This document shows positions 1 through 9,305 of a DNA stretch of 43,644 nucleotides, piece by piece. The DNA is taken from contig JABDKN010000029.1 in the NCBI GenBank assembly GCA_013002205.1, positions 1 to 43,644 of the forward strand. Direction: 5' to 3'. Source of the stretch: Granulosicoccus sp. GTDB lineage: Bacteria > Pseudomonadota > Gammaproteobacteria > Granulosicoccales > Granulosicoccaceae. Each line of letters starts with the position of its first letter. The first letter of the stretch is position 1. Made by a program: the position numbers and the translations under genes. A model generated the notes under the pieces. The model did no database searches and had not been told where the DNA came from. It worked only from the letters and a program-made list of their open reading frames with translations.

Positions 1-293
1 ACTTACGCACCGGGTTACTTGCAATGCACAGGCCACCCGCGGCATCTCCGCCACTGATTTCCAGAATTCCTGAAAACTTACCACCACGTCACAATTATGC
101 GTCACATAGGCGTCGATATTCTGTCGCAGCAGAATCTTGAATCATGGGATATGGAACTGGCCAGTGTGCAACGGCAATAATGCCAATCAGTTCACAAAAC
201 CAGCAACTACCCACCGCCAGCTAACCGTACCGGTTGAACCATGGGTATCGTCCCGGGTGCTGGCTGGCCTGTAGTCTCCGATCTCGGAGCGCG
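1..293. other. Left window edge, no supported gene
   Basis: I see no convincing gene here. One minus-strand frame is open from about position 155 to the left edge and could be the start of a small gene or a fragment cut by the window. It has no clear ATG with a ribosome binding site and I do not recognise the translation. The other frames are short or are antisense shadows of the OsmC-like gene. Confidence 0.3.
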
Positions 294-710
294 TCAGTCC
301 TCGATGATTTCCCAGGTACATGAGATCGTGGCTGTCTTTTCCAGCATCCTGGAGGCTGAGCAGTACTTCTCGGCCGACAGCTTGACCGCCCGTTCTACAT
401 GCCTGGCACTGAGTGACGAACCCTTTACCTTGAAATGCACAGTGATGTCGGTGAATACCTGCGGTATCTCCGCTGCGCGTTGCGCATCCAGCTCTACTTC
501 CACGTCCGTTACGTTTTGGCGAGACTTTTGCAACATCAGCACAACATCGAATGCCGTGCAACCACCCAGACCGATCAGGAGCATTTCCATTGGACGGATT
601 CCCAGATTTCGTCCGCCGTGCTCAGGAGAGCCATCCAGTACCACTGAGTGACCACTGCCCGACTCACCAACGAAGCTCATATGATCAAGCCATTTAACTC
701 GTGCGTGCAA
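294..710 (-). CDS. yhfA: OsmC family protein, YhfA-like
   Basis: The 138-residue protein belongs to the OsmC/Ohr fold family, whose members use a pair of cysteines in peroxide chemistry; E. coli YhfA itself has no settled role. Two cysteines sit in the family positions: C51 in the context LGGCTAFDVV and C117 in AEKYCSAS. The N-terminus (MHARVKW, then FVGESGSGH) and the PMEMLL segment resemble E. coli YhfA closely from memory, which supports the start at 710. The gene is divergent from crp with 167 bp between the starts, as in E. coli, and that shared context supports the YhfA assignment over Ohr or OsmC proper. The product is probably cytoplasmic. Its substrate cannot be read from the sequence. 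Confidence 0.88.
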   Translation of the reverse strand: MHARVKWLDHMSFVGESGSGHSVVLDGSPEHGGRNLGIRPMEMLLIGLGGCTAFDVVLMLQKSRQNVTDVEVELDAQRAAEIPQVFTDITVHFKVKGSSLSARHVERAVKLSAEKYCSASRMLEKTATISCTWEIIED

Positions 711-877
711 CGTTACCTATCCTCGTGTCAGAAACCGCTTGCGCGTATTGGTGCCGATTTCATTGAAGAATTCAAAAATTCCGCCGATCAATGTTTGACG
801 TTAGACAAAAACAGCCTGGACGGTCAACCCAGACCCACCCGGTTCTTGCGCAAACCTTGAGTACGGAGAGAGATAAA

Positions 878-1516
878 ATGCTGGCGCCACGTATCGCACC
901 GCCGCCTGTCGAATGGTTGGACTTGTTCCTGAGAAGCAGTCACCGTCGACAGTACCCGGCCAAAACCACCATCATCCATCACGGCGACGTTCCCGAAACC
1001 CTGTACTACATTGTGGACGGTTCTGTCAGTGTAGTCATTGAAGACGACGACGGTCGTGAAATTGTTCTTGCGTACCTGAGCGCTGGCGACTTCTTTGGTG
1101 AGATGGGTCTGTTTGAAGAGAACTCGGAACGCAGTGCATGGGTAGTTGCCCGTGTGAAGTGCGAACTGGCGGAAATGAACTACGACCAGTTCCGCAGGCT
1201 CTCGGCGGATCAGCCGGACATGCTGTACGCGCTGACCACGCAGATGGCCTCACGTCTGCGCAAGACCAGTATCAAGGTCCGTGACCTGGCCTTCCTGGAC
1301 GTTACCGGCCGCGTAGCGTCGACATTGCTGGACCTGGCCAAGATGCCGGATGCAATCACGCACCCGGACGGCATGCAGATCCGCATCACTCGTCAGGAGA
1401 TCGCACGTATCGTCGGTTGCTCGCGCGAGATGGTGGGCCGCGTGTTGAAAGAACTGGAAGATCGCGGCCTGATTCACGCCCGCGGCAAAACCATGGTCAT
1501 CTACGGCACTCGTTGA
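878..1516 (+). CDS. crp: cAMP receptor protein (CRP) global regulator
   Basis: The 212-residue product is a CRP/Vfr-type transcription factor that binds cAMP and then DNA. The cyclic-nucleotide domain carries GEMGLFEE (E75) and ERSAWV (R85, S86), which contact the ribose and phosphate of cAMP. T130-S131 match the adenine-contacting pair of E. coli CRP. The C-terminal helix-turn-helix around [15 protein letters not shown] keeps R183, E184 and R188, equivalent to the DNA-reading residues of E. coli, so the target site should be the usual TGTGA half-site. The ATG at 878 follows GGAGAG at a good distance and gives the normal family length of about 210. An in-frame upstream ATG at 791 would add 29 residues without family support. 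It is divergent from yhfA and convergent with trpC. Confidence 0.96.
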   Translation: MLAPRIAPPPVEWLDLFLRSSHRRQYPAKTTIIHHGDVPETLYYIVDGSVSVVIEDDDGREIVLAYLSAGDFFGEMGLFEENSERSAWVVARVKCELAEMNYDQFRRLSADQPDMLYALTTQMASRLRKTSIKVRDLAFLDVTGRVASTLLDLAKMPDAITHPDGMQIRITRQEIARIVGCSREMVGRVLKELEDRGLIHARGKTMVIYGTR

Positions 1517-1685
1517 CAGCAGGGTTTCTCAACGCACCGTACGAGTAGACGCCCCAACGTCGCATTCCCGTTTCGCTGAGCAACTGCCGGCGCTTCGGGG
1601 ATGCGAACGATCATCACTCACACTGCCATGAATTGGGGCGGGCGGTCGCTCAGACTCAGCGTCGAGGCCTCCACGGCGCCGGTCG

Positions 1686-2495
1686 TCAGGTGTCGAACAT
1701 GGCGCGCAGAGCCGCTCCCGGATCCTGTGCCCGCATGAAGGCCTCACCCACCAGAAACGCCTGAACCCCGGCCTGGCGCATGCGCAACACATCGGCTGCG
1801 CTCATGATGCCACTTTCGGTCACGACCAGGGTCCCATCAGGTATGTCGCACAGCAGATTCTCGGTGGTCCGCAGGGATACTTCGAAGGTACGTAAATCCC
1901 GATTATTGATGCCCAGCAAGCTGGGGGAGAGGCGCAGACTGCGCTTGAGCTCGGTGGCATCGTGCACTTCCACCAGGACGTCCATGCCCAGTTCGATGGC
2001 CTGCTGATACAGCGTTTCCAACGCCCGATCATCCAGCACCGCAGCGATCAGCAGAATACAGTCGGCACCCATGGCCCGCGCCTCCAGTACCTGGTACGGA
2101 TCAACGATGAAGTCCTTACGGATGACCGGCAGGCTGCAGGCGGCACGCGCCTCCCGCAATGCCGATTCACTGCCCTGGAAAAAATCGACGTCGGTCAGAA
2201 CGGACAGGCAACTGGCCCCACCCGCCTCGTAACTGGCTGCTATCTCGGCCGGGACAAACGGATCGCGCAGGACTCCCCTGCTCGGCGAGGCTTTCTTGAC
2301 TTCGGCTATCACCGCATTGCGTCCAAGATTCACCCGCTGCCCGATGGCGCTGGTAAAACCTCGACAGGGATCTGCATCACAGGCACGCAGATGCAGTTCG
2401 TCCGTCGGCAACTTTGCCTGGCGCTCGGCAATTTCCTCGTGTTTACGCTCAATGATGCGCTTGAGAATATCCGGTACATCCACCGCCTTGCTCAT
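1686..2495 (-). CDS. trpC: Indole-3-glycerol-phosphate synthase
   Basis: TrpC closes CdRP to indole-3-glycerol phosphate, the fourth step from chorismate to tryptophan. The 269-residue protein is a monofunctional TIM barrel, not fused to TrpF. Recognisable family segments are [35 protein letters not shown] and VTESGI. The frame runs upstream to 2528, but the ATG at 2495 is preferred: it follows GGCGGAA, and it begins 22 bp after the trpD stop instead of overlapping it. It is the last gene of a leftward trpE-G-D-C operon and is convergent with crp. No trpF, trpB or trpA lies in the window, which fits the split trp organisation common in gammaproteobacteria such as Pseudomonas. Confidence 0.96.
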   Translation of the reverse strand: MSKAVDVPDILKRIIERKHEEIAERQAKLPTDELHLRACDADPCRGFTSAIGQRVNLGRNAVIAEVKKASPSRGVLRDPFVPAEIAASYEAGGASCLSVLTDVDFFQGSESALREARAACSLPVIRKDFIVDPYQVLEARAMGADCILLIAAVLDDRALETLYQQAIELGMDVLVEVHDATELKRSLRLSPSLLGINNRDLRTFEVSLRTTENLLCDIPDGTLVVTESGIMSAADVLRMRQAGVQAFLVGEAFMRAQDPGAALRAMFDT

Positions 2496-2517
2496 GATCG
2501 TTTCCGCCGGTGAGCGC

Positions 2518-3552
2518 CTATGCCGCATTGAAGGACTGTGAGAGTGTAACCAGCTGGGTCAGCTTGTCGGCAGCTGCGCCGCTGGCAATGGCCTGGGCTG
2601 CGCGCTCCACGCCCTCACCGATCGACGCCGAAACGCCCGCAACACACAAAGCGGCACCGGTATTGAGCACCACGATATCGCGAGCCGGGCCCGGCTCATT
2701 GGCCAGCACACCGCGGATTGTCGCAAGACTCTGGGGGGCACCCTGCACCTTGATGGTATCCAGCGGAGACAGGCCGATGCCAAACTGGGAAGGTTCCAGC
2801 ACATACTCGCTGATCTGCCCCTGCCTGAGTTCGGCGACCTCGGTCGGGCCGCTGATGCTGATCTCGTCCATGCTGTCATGCCCGTGCACCACGATGACGT
2901 GCGAGCTGCCAAGTTTACGCAGTACTTCCGCCATGGGCCTGACCCAGCGGCTGTCGTAGACACCCAGCAACTGGCTGCGGGCTCCGGCGGGATTCGTCAG
3001 TGGACCCAACAGATTGAACACCGTGCGCACCCCCATCTCCCGTCTCGGTCCGATTGCATGCTTCATGGCACTGTGGTGTCGCGGGGCAAACATGAATCCC
3101 AGTCCCAGCTCGTCAACACAGCGGGCCACCTGTTGTGGTGTCAGGTCGATATTGACGCCAGCCTCCTCGAGCAGATCGGCCGCACCGGATTTACTGGACA
3201 CGGAGCGGTTACCATGTTTTGCAACTCTGGCTCCTGCTGCTGCTGCAACGATGGCACTGCAGGTGGATACATTGAACGTACTGGTGGCATCGCCACCGGT
3301 ACCGACGATATCGATGGCATCTGCATGTTCCAGCGAAACCCCTGATGCCAGGGAGCGCATGACACTGGCCGCCGCCGCCACCTCATCCACGCTTTCGCCT
3401 TTCATGCGCAGGGCAATCAGGAAACCACCAATCTGGGCCGGTGTGGCTTCACCTGTCATGACCTGGCGCATCACCGACTCCATATCGGCGGACGGCAGGT
3501 CATGCCCGCTCAACAGATGCTCAAGTGCCTGCTGAATTTTCATAGTGCTCAT
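2518..3552 (-). CDS. trpD: Anthranilate phosphoribosyltransferase
   Basis: TrpD transfers phosphoribose from PRPP to anthranilate in tryptophan synthesis. The 344-residue protein shows the PRPP-binding motif [17 protein letters not shown], the [18 protein letters not shown] segment that binds anthranilate, and [11 protein letters not shown]. Length is normal for a stand-alone TrpD without an amidotransferase fusion. The start is ambiguous: ATG at 3552 or ATG three codons later at 3543. Either one overlaps the 3' end of trpG, by 32 or 23 nt, so translation is probably coupled. Neither start has a strong Shine-Dalgarno. Confidence 0.96.
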   Translation of the reverse strand: MSTMKIQQALEHLLSGHDLPSADMESVMRQVMTGEATPAQIGGFLIALRMKGESVDEVAAAASVMRSLASGVSLEHADAIDIVGTGGDATSTFNVSTCSAIVAAAAGARVAKHGNRSVSSKSGAADLLEEAGVNIDLTPQQVARCVDELGLGFMFAPRHHSAMKHAIGPRREMGVRTVFNLLGPLTNPAGARSQLLGVYDSRWVRPMAEVLRKLGSSHVIVVHGHDSMDEISISGPTEVAELRQGQISEYVLEPSQFGIGLSPLDTIKVQGAPQSLATIRGVLANEPGPARDIVVLNTGAALCVAGVSASIGEGVERAAQAIASGAAADKLTQLVTLSQSFNAA

Positions 3553-4159
3553 GCCTGATAGTTGGGAGCAGTCCGGCCCGTGTGAAAAAATTGCCTAGCA
3601 ACTCGTGACCATGTTCGCTGCTGATGGATTCGGGATGAAACTGCACGCCCTCGAGCAGGAAGTCGCGATGGCGCACGCCCATGATCTCTTCACGACCACC
3701 GTCGGCATTCTGCGTCCAGGCCGTCACTGCCAGCGTGTCGGGCAGCGTTTGCGCATCGATGACCAGTGAGTGATAGCGTGTTGCCGTGAACGGACTGGGT
3801 AATCCCTCGAATACCCCGGTATTGTCATGATGGATCGCCGATAACTTGCCATGCATGATCTGGCGCGCCAGCACGATGGACGCACCGAAGTGCTGACCGA
3901 TACTCTGGTGGCCCAGACAGACACCCAGGATCGGAATCTGGCCGGCGAACCTGTCCAGCAGTGGCAGGGAGATACCCGCCGTGTCGGGCCGTCCGGGACC
4001 GGGCGACACCAGTATGGCAGCCGGTGAGAGTGCCGCAAGCTCATCGCAGTCAATGACATCGTTGCGGTAAACCTGCACATCGCAACCAAGCTCGGCTGCA
4101 TATTGCACCAGATTCCAGGTGAAGGAATCGTAGTTGTCGATGACCGCCAGTGTGCTCAT
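3521..4159 (-). CDS. trpG: Anthranilate synthase component II (glutamine amidotransferase)
   Basis: This class I glutamine amidotransferase supplies ammonia to TrpE. The catalytic triad is visible: C81 in GVCLGHQ, and H175 and E177 in QFHPES. At 212 residues it is about 15-20 residues longer than typical TrpG/PabA. The extra length is a C-terminal tail after the LGNFF motif, and that tail is the part that overlaps the start of trpD. The ATG at 4159 overlaps the trpE stop in an ATGA arrangement, typical of translational coupling between the two subunits. It could also serve PabB in folate synthesis, as some TrpG proteins do, but the operon points to tryptophan. Confidence 0.95.
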   Translation of the reverse strand: MSTLAVIDNYDSFTWNLVQYAAELGCDVQVYRNDVIDCDELAALSPAAILVSPGPGRPDTAGISLPLLDRFAGQIPILGVCLGHQSIGQHFGASIVLARQIMHGKLSAIHHDNTGVFEGLPSPFTATRYHSLVIDAQTLPDTLAVTAWTQNADGGREEIMGVRHRDFLLEGVQFHPESISSEHGHELLGNFFTRAGLLPTIRHEHYENSAGT

Positions 4160-5679
4160 GGCAGATCTCCGGGCGCGAACAGCTCTTCGAACATCGCCGG
4201 ACGAGCGTCCAGTCCTGCTTCAGCCATGGCCACGGCACGAAAGATGGCTCGCGCCTTGGAATGAGTTTCCTGCCATTCGCTGTCCGGATCCGAATCATAG
4301 ACGATGCCCGCACCAGCCTGGACGTTGAGTGTTCCCTCGCTGATGACGGCCGTGCGTATGGCAATGGCCGTGTCCATATTGCCGTTCCAGGACAGGTAAC
4401 CGACGGCGCCCGAGTACACGCCACGCTTGACGGGCTCGAGTTCCTGGATGATTTCCATCGCTCGAACCTTGGGAGCACCCGACAGCGTGCCGGCCGGAAA
4501 CGTCGCCTTCAGCACGTCCATCGGTGTCATGCCTGCTTTCAGCCTGCCAACCACATTGGACACGATATGCATGACATGTGAGTAGCGTTCGATACTGAAC
4601 TTGTCGGTCACCTCCACACTGCCTGTCTGCGCGATACGCCCGACATCGTTTCGCCCCAGATCGATCAACATCAGGTGTTCTGCCAGTTCCTTGGGATCTG
4701 CCAGCAGGTCTTTCTCGTTGGCCAGGTCGTGTGCCTCGTCGCTGCCCCGTGGACGAGTCCCCGCCAGCGGACGAACCGTGACTTCAGAATCTTCCAGCCG
4801 CACCAGGATCTCCGGCGATGCACCGACGACATGATGATCACCCAGATCCAGGTAGAACATGTACGGCGACGGATTCAAGGTGCGCAACGCGCGGTATAGA
4901 TCCAGTGGTGGTGCAGAGAACGGCACGGACAGGCGCTGCGAGAGCACCACCTGCATACATTCCCCCTGGGTGATGTAGTCGATGATCTTCGATACCGCGC
5001 TCTTGTACCCGGCCTCGGTGAATCCACTGTGAAAATCGGCCTCACTGACGGTGGACACACTGTGAGTGCTCTGCCGTGCAGCCAGGGGACTGCGAATCTG
5101 GTCATGCAGCTCTGCCACCCGCTGCAGGCCAACGAGCCGGGCCTCCGGCTGTTGCGGATCGACCAGCACGATGATGGTGAGCTTGCCGCTGAGATTGTCA
5201 AATACGACCAGCTCATCGGTCACCATCAACAGGATGTCCGGATTTCCAATCGGGTCCGGATGTGGATTGTCCCCCAGTCGGGGTTCTATGTACCTCACGG
5301 TGTCGTAACCGAAGTAGCCGACCAGGCCGCCGGTGATACGTGGCAATCCGGCGATAACCGGAATGCGGAACTGCGACTGGAAGCGTTCGATCCAGTCCAG
5401 AGGCTCATCGATGTGTTCGGGTGGTGACTCGACGCCGTCCACCTCGACGGTGACCTGTCTGGCGCGAATCCGCACGACGGTACGGGCGGGCAGTCCGATG
5501 ATCGAATAGCGCCCCCATTTCTCCCCGCCATGCACCGACTCGAACAGGAACGTGTACGGCTGGTCAGCCACTTTCATGAACGTGGACAGCGGGTTGTCCA
5601 GATCTGCAATGAGCTCACAGCTCAGCGGGATACGGGTAAAGCCAGCGGCGCGGTAACGCTCGAATTCAGCGGGGTTCAT
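4156..5679 (-). CDS. trpE: Anthranilate synthase component I
   Basis: TrpE converts chorismate to anthranilate with ammonia from TrpG. The 507-residue protein has the N-terminal domain with [16 protein letters not shown], corresponding to the LLES tryptophan feedback site of other TrpE proteins. The C-terminal chorismate-binding domain includes [41 protein letters not shown] and [11 protein letters not shown]. These distinguish it from PabB and from isochorismate synthases. It is the first gene of the trpEGDC operon. I looked for an attenuator leader in the 5680-5946 region and found no short reading frame with clustered Trp codons, so control is probably not by classic attenuation. Confidence 0.95.
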   Translation of the reverse strand: MNPAEFERYRAAGFTRIPLSCELIADLDNPLSTFMKVADQPYTFLFESVHGGEKWGRYSIIGLPARTVVRIRARQVTVEVDGVESPPEHIDEPLDWIERFQSQFRIPVIAGLPRITGGLVGYFGYDTVRYIEPRLGDNPHPDPIGNPDILLMVTDELVVFDNLSGKLTIIVLVDPQQPEARLVGLQRVAELHDQIRSPLAARQSTHSVSTVSEADFHSGFTEAGYKSAVSKIIDYITQGECMQVVLSQRLSVPFSAPPLDLYRALRTLNPSPYMFYLDLGDHHVVGASPEILVRLEDSEVTVRPLAGTRPRGSDEAHDLANEKDLLADPKELAEHLMLIDLGRNDVGRIAQTGSVEVTDKFSIERYSHVMHIVSNVVGRLKAGMTPMDVLKATFPAGTLSGAPKVRAMEIIQELEPVKRGVYSGAVGYLSWNGNMDTAIAIRTAVISEGTLNVQAGAGIVYDSDPDSEWQETHSKARAIFRAVAMAEAGLDARPAMFEELFAPGDLP

Positions 5680-5720
5680 GATGGTCGACTCTCAACACGG
5701 TAATCGAAGTGCGGGGGTTT

Positions 5721-5739
5721 GGAGCTGCAGATCAGCTCC
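5721..5739. other. Inverted repeat in the trpE-fumarase intergenic region
   Basis: A 7-bp perfect stem, GGAGCTG and CAGCTCC, is separated by 5 nt. It lies 42 bp upstream of the trpE start on the leftward strand. Neither side has a T-tract, so a simple intrinsic terminator is unlikely. It could lie in the 5' leader of the trp operon or be an operator. There is no direct evidence for either. Confidence 0.3.
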
Positions 5740-5848
5740 GGGGCGACAGGCAGGTGCGGCCGTTCAGCTTCGCCAGCGCCAGCATCGATCAACAGAGGCC
5801 TTTTCGTGTGAGAAATTCGTCATCGCAGGCAGATAGTGCCTTCAGCCA

Positions 5849-5890
5849 TTGCCACACGTCAAGCCTCTCGTATAATTCACAGCCTATAAT
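5849..5890 (+). promoter_or_regulatory. Probable sigma-70 promoter of the fumarase operon
   Basis: TTGCCA at 5849-5854 and a perfect TATAAT at 5871-5876 are 16 bp apart, giving a near-consensus sigma-70 promoter pointing into the fumarase gene. A second perfect TATAAT follows at 5885-5890, 14 bp after the first, without a good -35 of its own. Transcription would start near 5883, leaving a leader of about 65 nt before the ATG at 5947. Confidence 0.65.
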
Positions 5891-5946
5891 TCAGGCAGCG
5901 GTGACCTGCACCGTCTTCTTCTTCCACTTTGCACCGAGTCCATTCA

Positions 5947-7479
5947 ATGAGCATGATTCGCCAGGATGACCTGATAGACAGCGTGTGCGATGCCCTGCAG
6001 TTCATGTCCTACTACCACCCCAAGGACTACATCGACGCTGTACATGACGCATGGAAGCGCGAAGAATCCCAGGCCGCCCGGGACGCAATGGCGCAGATCC
6101 TGGTGAATTCGCGCATGTGTGCCGAGGGCAAGCGCCCGCTGTGCCAGGATACCGGCATCGTGACCGTGTTCATCAAAGTGGGCATGGGTGTGCAGTGGGA
6201 CGCCCGCATGAGCCTTACCGAGATGATCAACGAGGGTGTCCGACGTGCCTACAACCATCCGGACAACAAGCTGCGCGCTTCAATCCTGGCCGATCCGGCG
6301 GGTGCCCGCCGGAACACCGGCGACAACACACCAGCAGTCATTCACACGGAAATAGTGGAAGGCGAGACAGTCGATATCGAAATCGCTGCCAAGGGCGGCG
6401 GCTCTGAAAACAAATCCAAACTGGTGATGCTCAACCCCAGTGACAGTATCGTGGACTGGGTGGTGAAGACCGTACCGACCATGGGCGCAGGCTGGTGTCC
6501 GCCGGGCATGCTGGGCATAGGCATAGGCGGTACGGCGGAGAAGGCCGCGGTTCTGGCCAAGCAGTCGCTGATGGCCCCGGTGGATATCCAGGCACTCAAG
6601 GATCGTGGTCCGACCAGCCGCATCGAGGAGCTGCGACTGGAAATTTTCGAAGCCGTCAATGCACTGGGCATCGGGGCACAGGGCCTCGGTGGCCTGACCA
6701 CCGTGGTGGATGTGAAAATTCTGGACTTCCCGACTCACGCTGCCTCCAAGCCCGTGGCCATGATCCCCAACTGCGCCGCCACACGGCATGCCCACTTTGT
6801 CCTCGACGGCAGTGGACCGGCTCTACAGACGCCACCGTCCCTGGAGGAATGGCCTGCGATTACCTGGGATGCCGGTGCTGGCGCACGCCGTGTCAATCTG
6901 GACACCGTGACATCCGAGGACGTGCTGTCCTGGAAACCCGGGGAGACTCTGCTGCTCAGTGGCTCGATGCTCACCGGGCGGGATGCAGCCCACAAGCGAA
7001 TCCAGAGTCTGCTGGAAAGTGGCGAGGGCCTGCCGGAAGGCGTGGACTTCAATGGCAGGTTCATCTACTACGTCGGTCCGGTCGACGCCGTCAGGGATGA
7101 AGTGGTCGGTCCGGCTGGCCCCACCACCTCGACACGTATGGACAAATTCACCGAGATGATGCTGGATCAGTGTGGCCTGTTGGGCATGATCGGCAAGGCC
7201 GAGCGCGGTGAGGCCGGTATCAATGCCATCCGCCGGCACAAGGCGGTGTATCTGATGGCCGTCGGTGGAGCGGCCTATCTGGTATCCAAGGCCATCCGGC
7301 AGTCGCGTGTCGTTGCCTTCGAGGATCTGGGTATGGAAGCCATCCACGAATTCGTGGTCAAGGACATGCCGGTGACGGTGGCCGTGGACACCACAGGGGA
7401 ATCAGTGCATGTCACAGGTCCTGCGCTGTGGAAAGGCAAGCTGGACAGTGGCGAAGTGAAGCCGGTTTATTTCAAGTGA
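5947..7479 (+). CDS. fumA: Class I fumarate hydratase (4Fe-4S)
   Basis: This iron-sulfur fumarase hydrates fumarate to L-malate in the TCA cycle. The 510-residue chain carries the fused alpha and beta regions of class I enzymes. The three cluster-ligand cysteines are apparent at C66 (PLCQDTG), C184 (WCPPGMLG) and C276 (PNCAATRHAHF). The class II (FumC) signature is absent. It is slightly shorter than E. coli FumA (about 548). Start candidates are ATG 5947 and ATG 5953, neither with a strong ribosome binding site; 5947 is used here. The stop codon overlaps the start of the following lipoprotein gene (TGATG), so the two are probably co-transcribed. Such enzymes are oxygen-sensitive. I cannot separate FumA from FumB-like function from sequence alone. 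Confidence 0.93.
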   Translation: MSMIRQDDLIDSVCDALQFMSYYHPKDYIDAVHDAWKREESQAARDAMAQILVNSRMCAEGKRPLCQDTGIVTVFIKVGMGVQWDARMSLTEMINEGVRRAYNHPDNKLRASILADPAGARRNTGDNTPAVIHTEIVEGETVDIEIAAKGGGSENKSKLVMLNPSDSIVDWVVKTVPTMGAGWCPPGMLGIGIGGTAEKAAVLAKQSLMAPVDIQALKDRGPTSRIEELRLEIFEAVNALGIGAQGLGGLTTVVDVKILDFPTHAASKPVAMIPNCAATRHAHFVLDGSGPALQTPPSLEEWPAITWDAGAGARRVNLDTVTSEDVLSWKPGETLLLSGSMLTGRDAAHKRIQSLLESGEGLPEGVDFNGRFIYYVGPVDAVRDEVVGPAGPTTSTRMDKFTEMMLDQCGLLGMIGKAERGEAGINAIRRHKAVYLMAVGGAAYLVSKAIRQSRVVAFEDLGMEAIHEFVVKDMPVTVAVDTTGESVHVTGPALWKGKLDSGEVKPVYFK

Positions 7480-7829
7480 TGAGTGACAGTTTCATGCGAC
7501 ATTCGATTCCGGCCCTGTGCCTGTGCGCCTGGATGACCGGCTGCACCTCCGTGGGCGATACCGTGCCAGGTACCGCAGTTGCCTCGGGCAAGGCAGCCGG
7601 CAGCAGTCGCATCAGTGAGTGCAAGAGTACCGATACCCAGATCGACAGCAGCAGTCAGTGCCTGCAGGACGATGCAGCCTGTTATGAGCTCAGAAACGGC
7701 AAGTGGTGTACCGGTGAGCGTGGCAATATCTGTCCGGCAGGCTCCGTTGCCTTGCCGGCAGGACAGCCATGCCCACCGGGAAATCGCTGCTTTCGCGTCG
7801 GCGAGTCACTGGAGTGCACGATAAACTGA
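7479..7829 (+). CDS. Small Cys-rich lipoprotein of unknown function
   Basis: The 116-residue product has an N-terminal signal with a hydrophobic stretch (IPALCLCAWM) ending in MTGC, a plausible lipobox, so it is likely exported and lipidated at C22 (numbered from the ATG at 7479). The mature part holds eight further cysteines in about 90 residues, in short contexts such as ECKS, AACYE, KWCTG, NICPAG and NRCFRV. That even number would allow four disulfides in the periplasm. I do not recognise the family. The ATG at 7479 overlaps the fumarase stop; an in-frame ATG at 7494 would give a shorter n-region and is also possible. Confidence 0.7.
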   Translation: MSDSFMRHSIPALCLCAWMTGCTSVGDTVPGTAVASGKAAGSSRISECKSTDTQIDSSSQCLQDDAACYELRNGKWCTGERGNICPAGSVALPAGQPCPPGNRCFRVGESLECTIN

Positions 7830-7949
7830 TCACATAATCACCAGCAATCAGTGCACTGCCTCGCTGATCAGCCTACGCATTACCTGATTTTACTTACGAT
7901 TTTCCAGAGCAACGCCGATAAACGATAGACCCCTAGCGTTGATCTTCCG

Positions 7950-9239
7950 ATGGCTTTCGCCCTGTACGACAATACAGCCCTGCACAACGCCCCGACGTTC
8001 CCCGTCGCCCTGGACCTGGCCAGTGTGGCGAGCGTTTGCTCAGCAGACGAGCAGGTCCACTGGCTGACATTGTCCACCCTGGTTGAGGATGCCGTTCAGG
8101 CCCAGGCTGACGAGATCCACCTCGAACCGGACACTGACTGCCTGCGACTGCGCATGCGTTCGCCGTTCAGCTTCAACGAAATCCGCATTGCCAACCCGGC
8201 CGAGTACATGGCCAGTCTGGCACTGCTGGAAACTTACCTGTGGAGTGAAGTGGCCCGGGGCACGGCACGGCGTGCCTGGTTCAGCTACACCCTGCAGTCC
8301 GGGCCGAGACTCCTGCAACTCGACATCGTACCGACCTCGCGGGGTGACACCTACCTGATCACACTGCTGCACCAGCTCAAGTCTCCCCCGGCGAGGATTG
8401 ACGAACTGGCCATGAACAGGTCTCAGCAGAACCAGTTGCGTCATATTCTGAAAGGTAAATCAGGGCTGCTGCTGCTGGCCTGCGACCATCCACAGGCGCG
8501 CGCGCGGACGGCGCGGGCCATTGCCCAGGAGCTGGTTGCACCGGATCGCAAGATCGCCTGTGCCGACATTCCGGGCCACCCGCTACTGCCCCGTGTGACA
8601 CAGGTGGCCATGGACAACGTCGCAGCACCGGCACAGCAGCAACTGTGGCCGGCCATCTGCGAACTGGGTTGCGATGCCATCGTCAACTGGCACACGGGCA
8701 GTGACCAGATGGTGCAACAACTGGTCAGGCAGGCGAGCACGTGCAGCCTGGTGGTACAGGGCCTGGAGGTCAATTCGGCTGCCCAAGCGGTAGACCAGTT
8801 ACTCACCAGGGGCGTTCGCAGTGAAGCAATTGCCAGCTCGCTGTCGGCGGTGGTGATTCAACGCCAGTTGCAATGCCTGTGTCCTTATTGCCGTGTACCG
8901 CAGGCGCCTGACGATCAGGGCACAGCCTGGCTGGCTGAATACAGCCCTATTCGGGCCGGCAACATCAATGACTGGCTACGGCATCGCATGCGCTCATCGT
9001 TCAGTGTTGCTGAAGGCTGTGACCGCTGCCATCAATCGGGCCGGGGAAACACGCTGGATCTGTACGCCATCGTCACGCTGGACGAGGACATTACCGATGC
9101 CCTGTACAAGGGCGACATCCGCATTGCGCTGAATCGCCTGCGGCAGATCAACCCCATGACCCGCGACCTCATGCGGCTTGCCCAGGAAGGCATCATCGCC
9201 CTGGCGGAGGCCCGGCGAATCGCACCCGCACAAGCTTAA
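7950..9239 (+). CDS. GspE/PilB-family protein lacking ATPase motifs
   Basis: The 429-residue protein aligns by eye with the secretion and pilus assembly ATPases GspE/PilB. An Asp-box-like segment (DEIHLEP, 54-60) is followed by LRLRMR of the N2 domain. The C-terminal zinc element is kept (C311-x2-C314 and GCDRCHQSGR with C357 and C360), and RNTLDLYAIV-like sequence follows as in GspE. The nucleotide site is gone: where GPTGSGKTTT should be, residues 177-188 read ACDHPQARARTA, and the Walker B and Asp/His boxes are replaced by GCDAIVNWHTG. It is therefore probably a non-hydrolysing relative. No GspF, pilin or other secretion gene is nearby. The neighbours are the lipoprotein upstream and the convergent kpsS. 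Regulation of a machine encoded elsewhere is one possibility; a role in capsule is not supported. Confidence 0.75.
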   Translation: MAFALYDNTALHNAPTFPVALDLASVASVCSADEQVHWLTLSTLVEDAVQAQADEIHLEPDTDCLRLRMRSPFSFNEIRIANPAEYMASLALLETYLWSEVARGTARRAWFSYTLQSGPRLLQLDIVPTSRGDTYLITLLHQLKSPPARIDELAMNRSQQNQLRHILKGKSGLLLLACDHPQARARTARAIAQELVAPDRKIACADIPGHPLLPRVTQVAMDNVAAPAQQQLWPAICELGCDAIVNWHTGSDQMVQQLVRQASTCSLVVQGLEVNSAAQAVDQLLTRGVRSEAIASSLSAVVIQRQLQCLCPYCRVPQAPDDQGTAWLAEYSPIRAGNINDWLRHRMRSSFSVAEGCDRCHQSGRGNTLDLYAIVTLDEDITDALYKGDIRIALNRLRQINPMTRDLMRLAQEGIIALAEARRIAPAQA

Positions 9240-9242
9240 CGC

Positions 9243-9267
9243 GGATCCGGAACCGGGTTCCGGGTCC
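9243..9267. terminator. Hairpin between convergent genes
   Basis: A 10-bp stem (GGATCCGGAA with TTCCGGGTCC, one G-U pair in RNA) closes a 5-nt loop. It lies 3 bp after the stop of the GspE-like gene and 38 bp before the end of the convergent kpsS gene. There is no good T-tract on either side, so efficiency as an intrinsic terminator is uncertain; the position suits a shared bidirectional terminator. Confidence 0.5.
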
Positions 9268-9305
9268 TTCGACGAGCCGGCCGCGTCCTGGCCCTGAAGC
9301 CAGGC

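Noticed and set aside
1-155. Minus-strand open frame at the left edge as a gene
   Set aside because: Too short, no clear start, and no recognisable product; it cannot be judged without sequence to the left.
5680-5946. Trp leader peptide and attenuator upstream of trpE
   Set aside because: No short ORF with tandem Trp codons and no hairpin followed by a T-tract were found on the leftward strand.
7950-9239. Annotation as an active type II secretion ATPase
   Set aside because: The Walker A and B motifs and the Asp/His boxes are replaced; only the fold and zinc element support the family.
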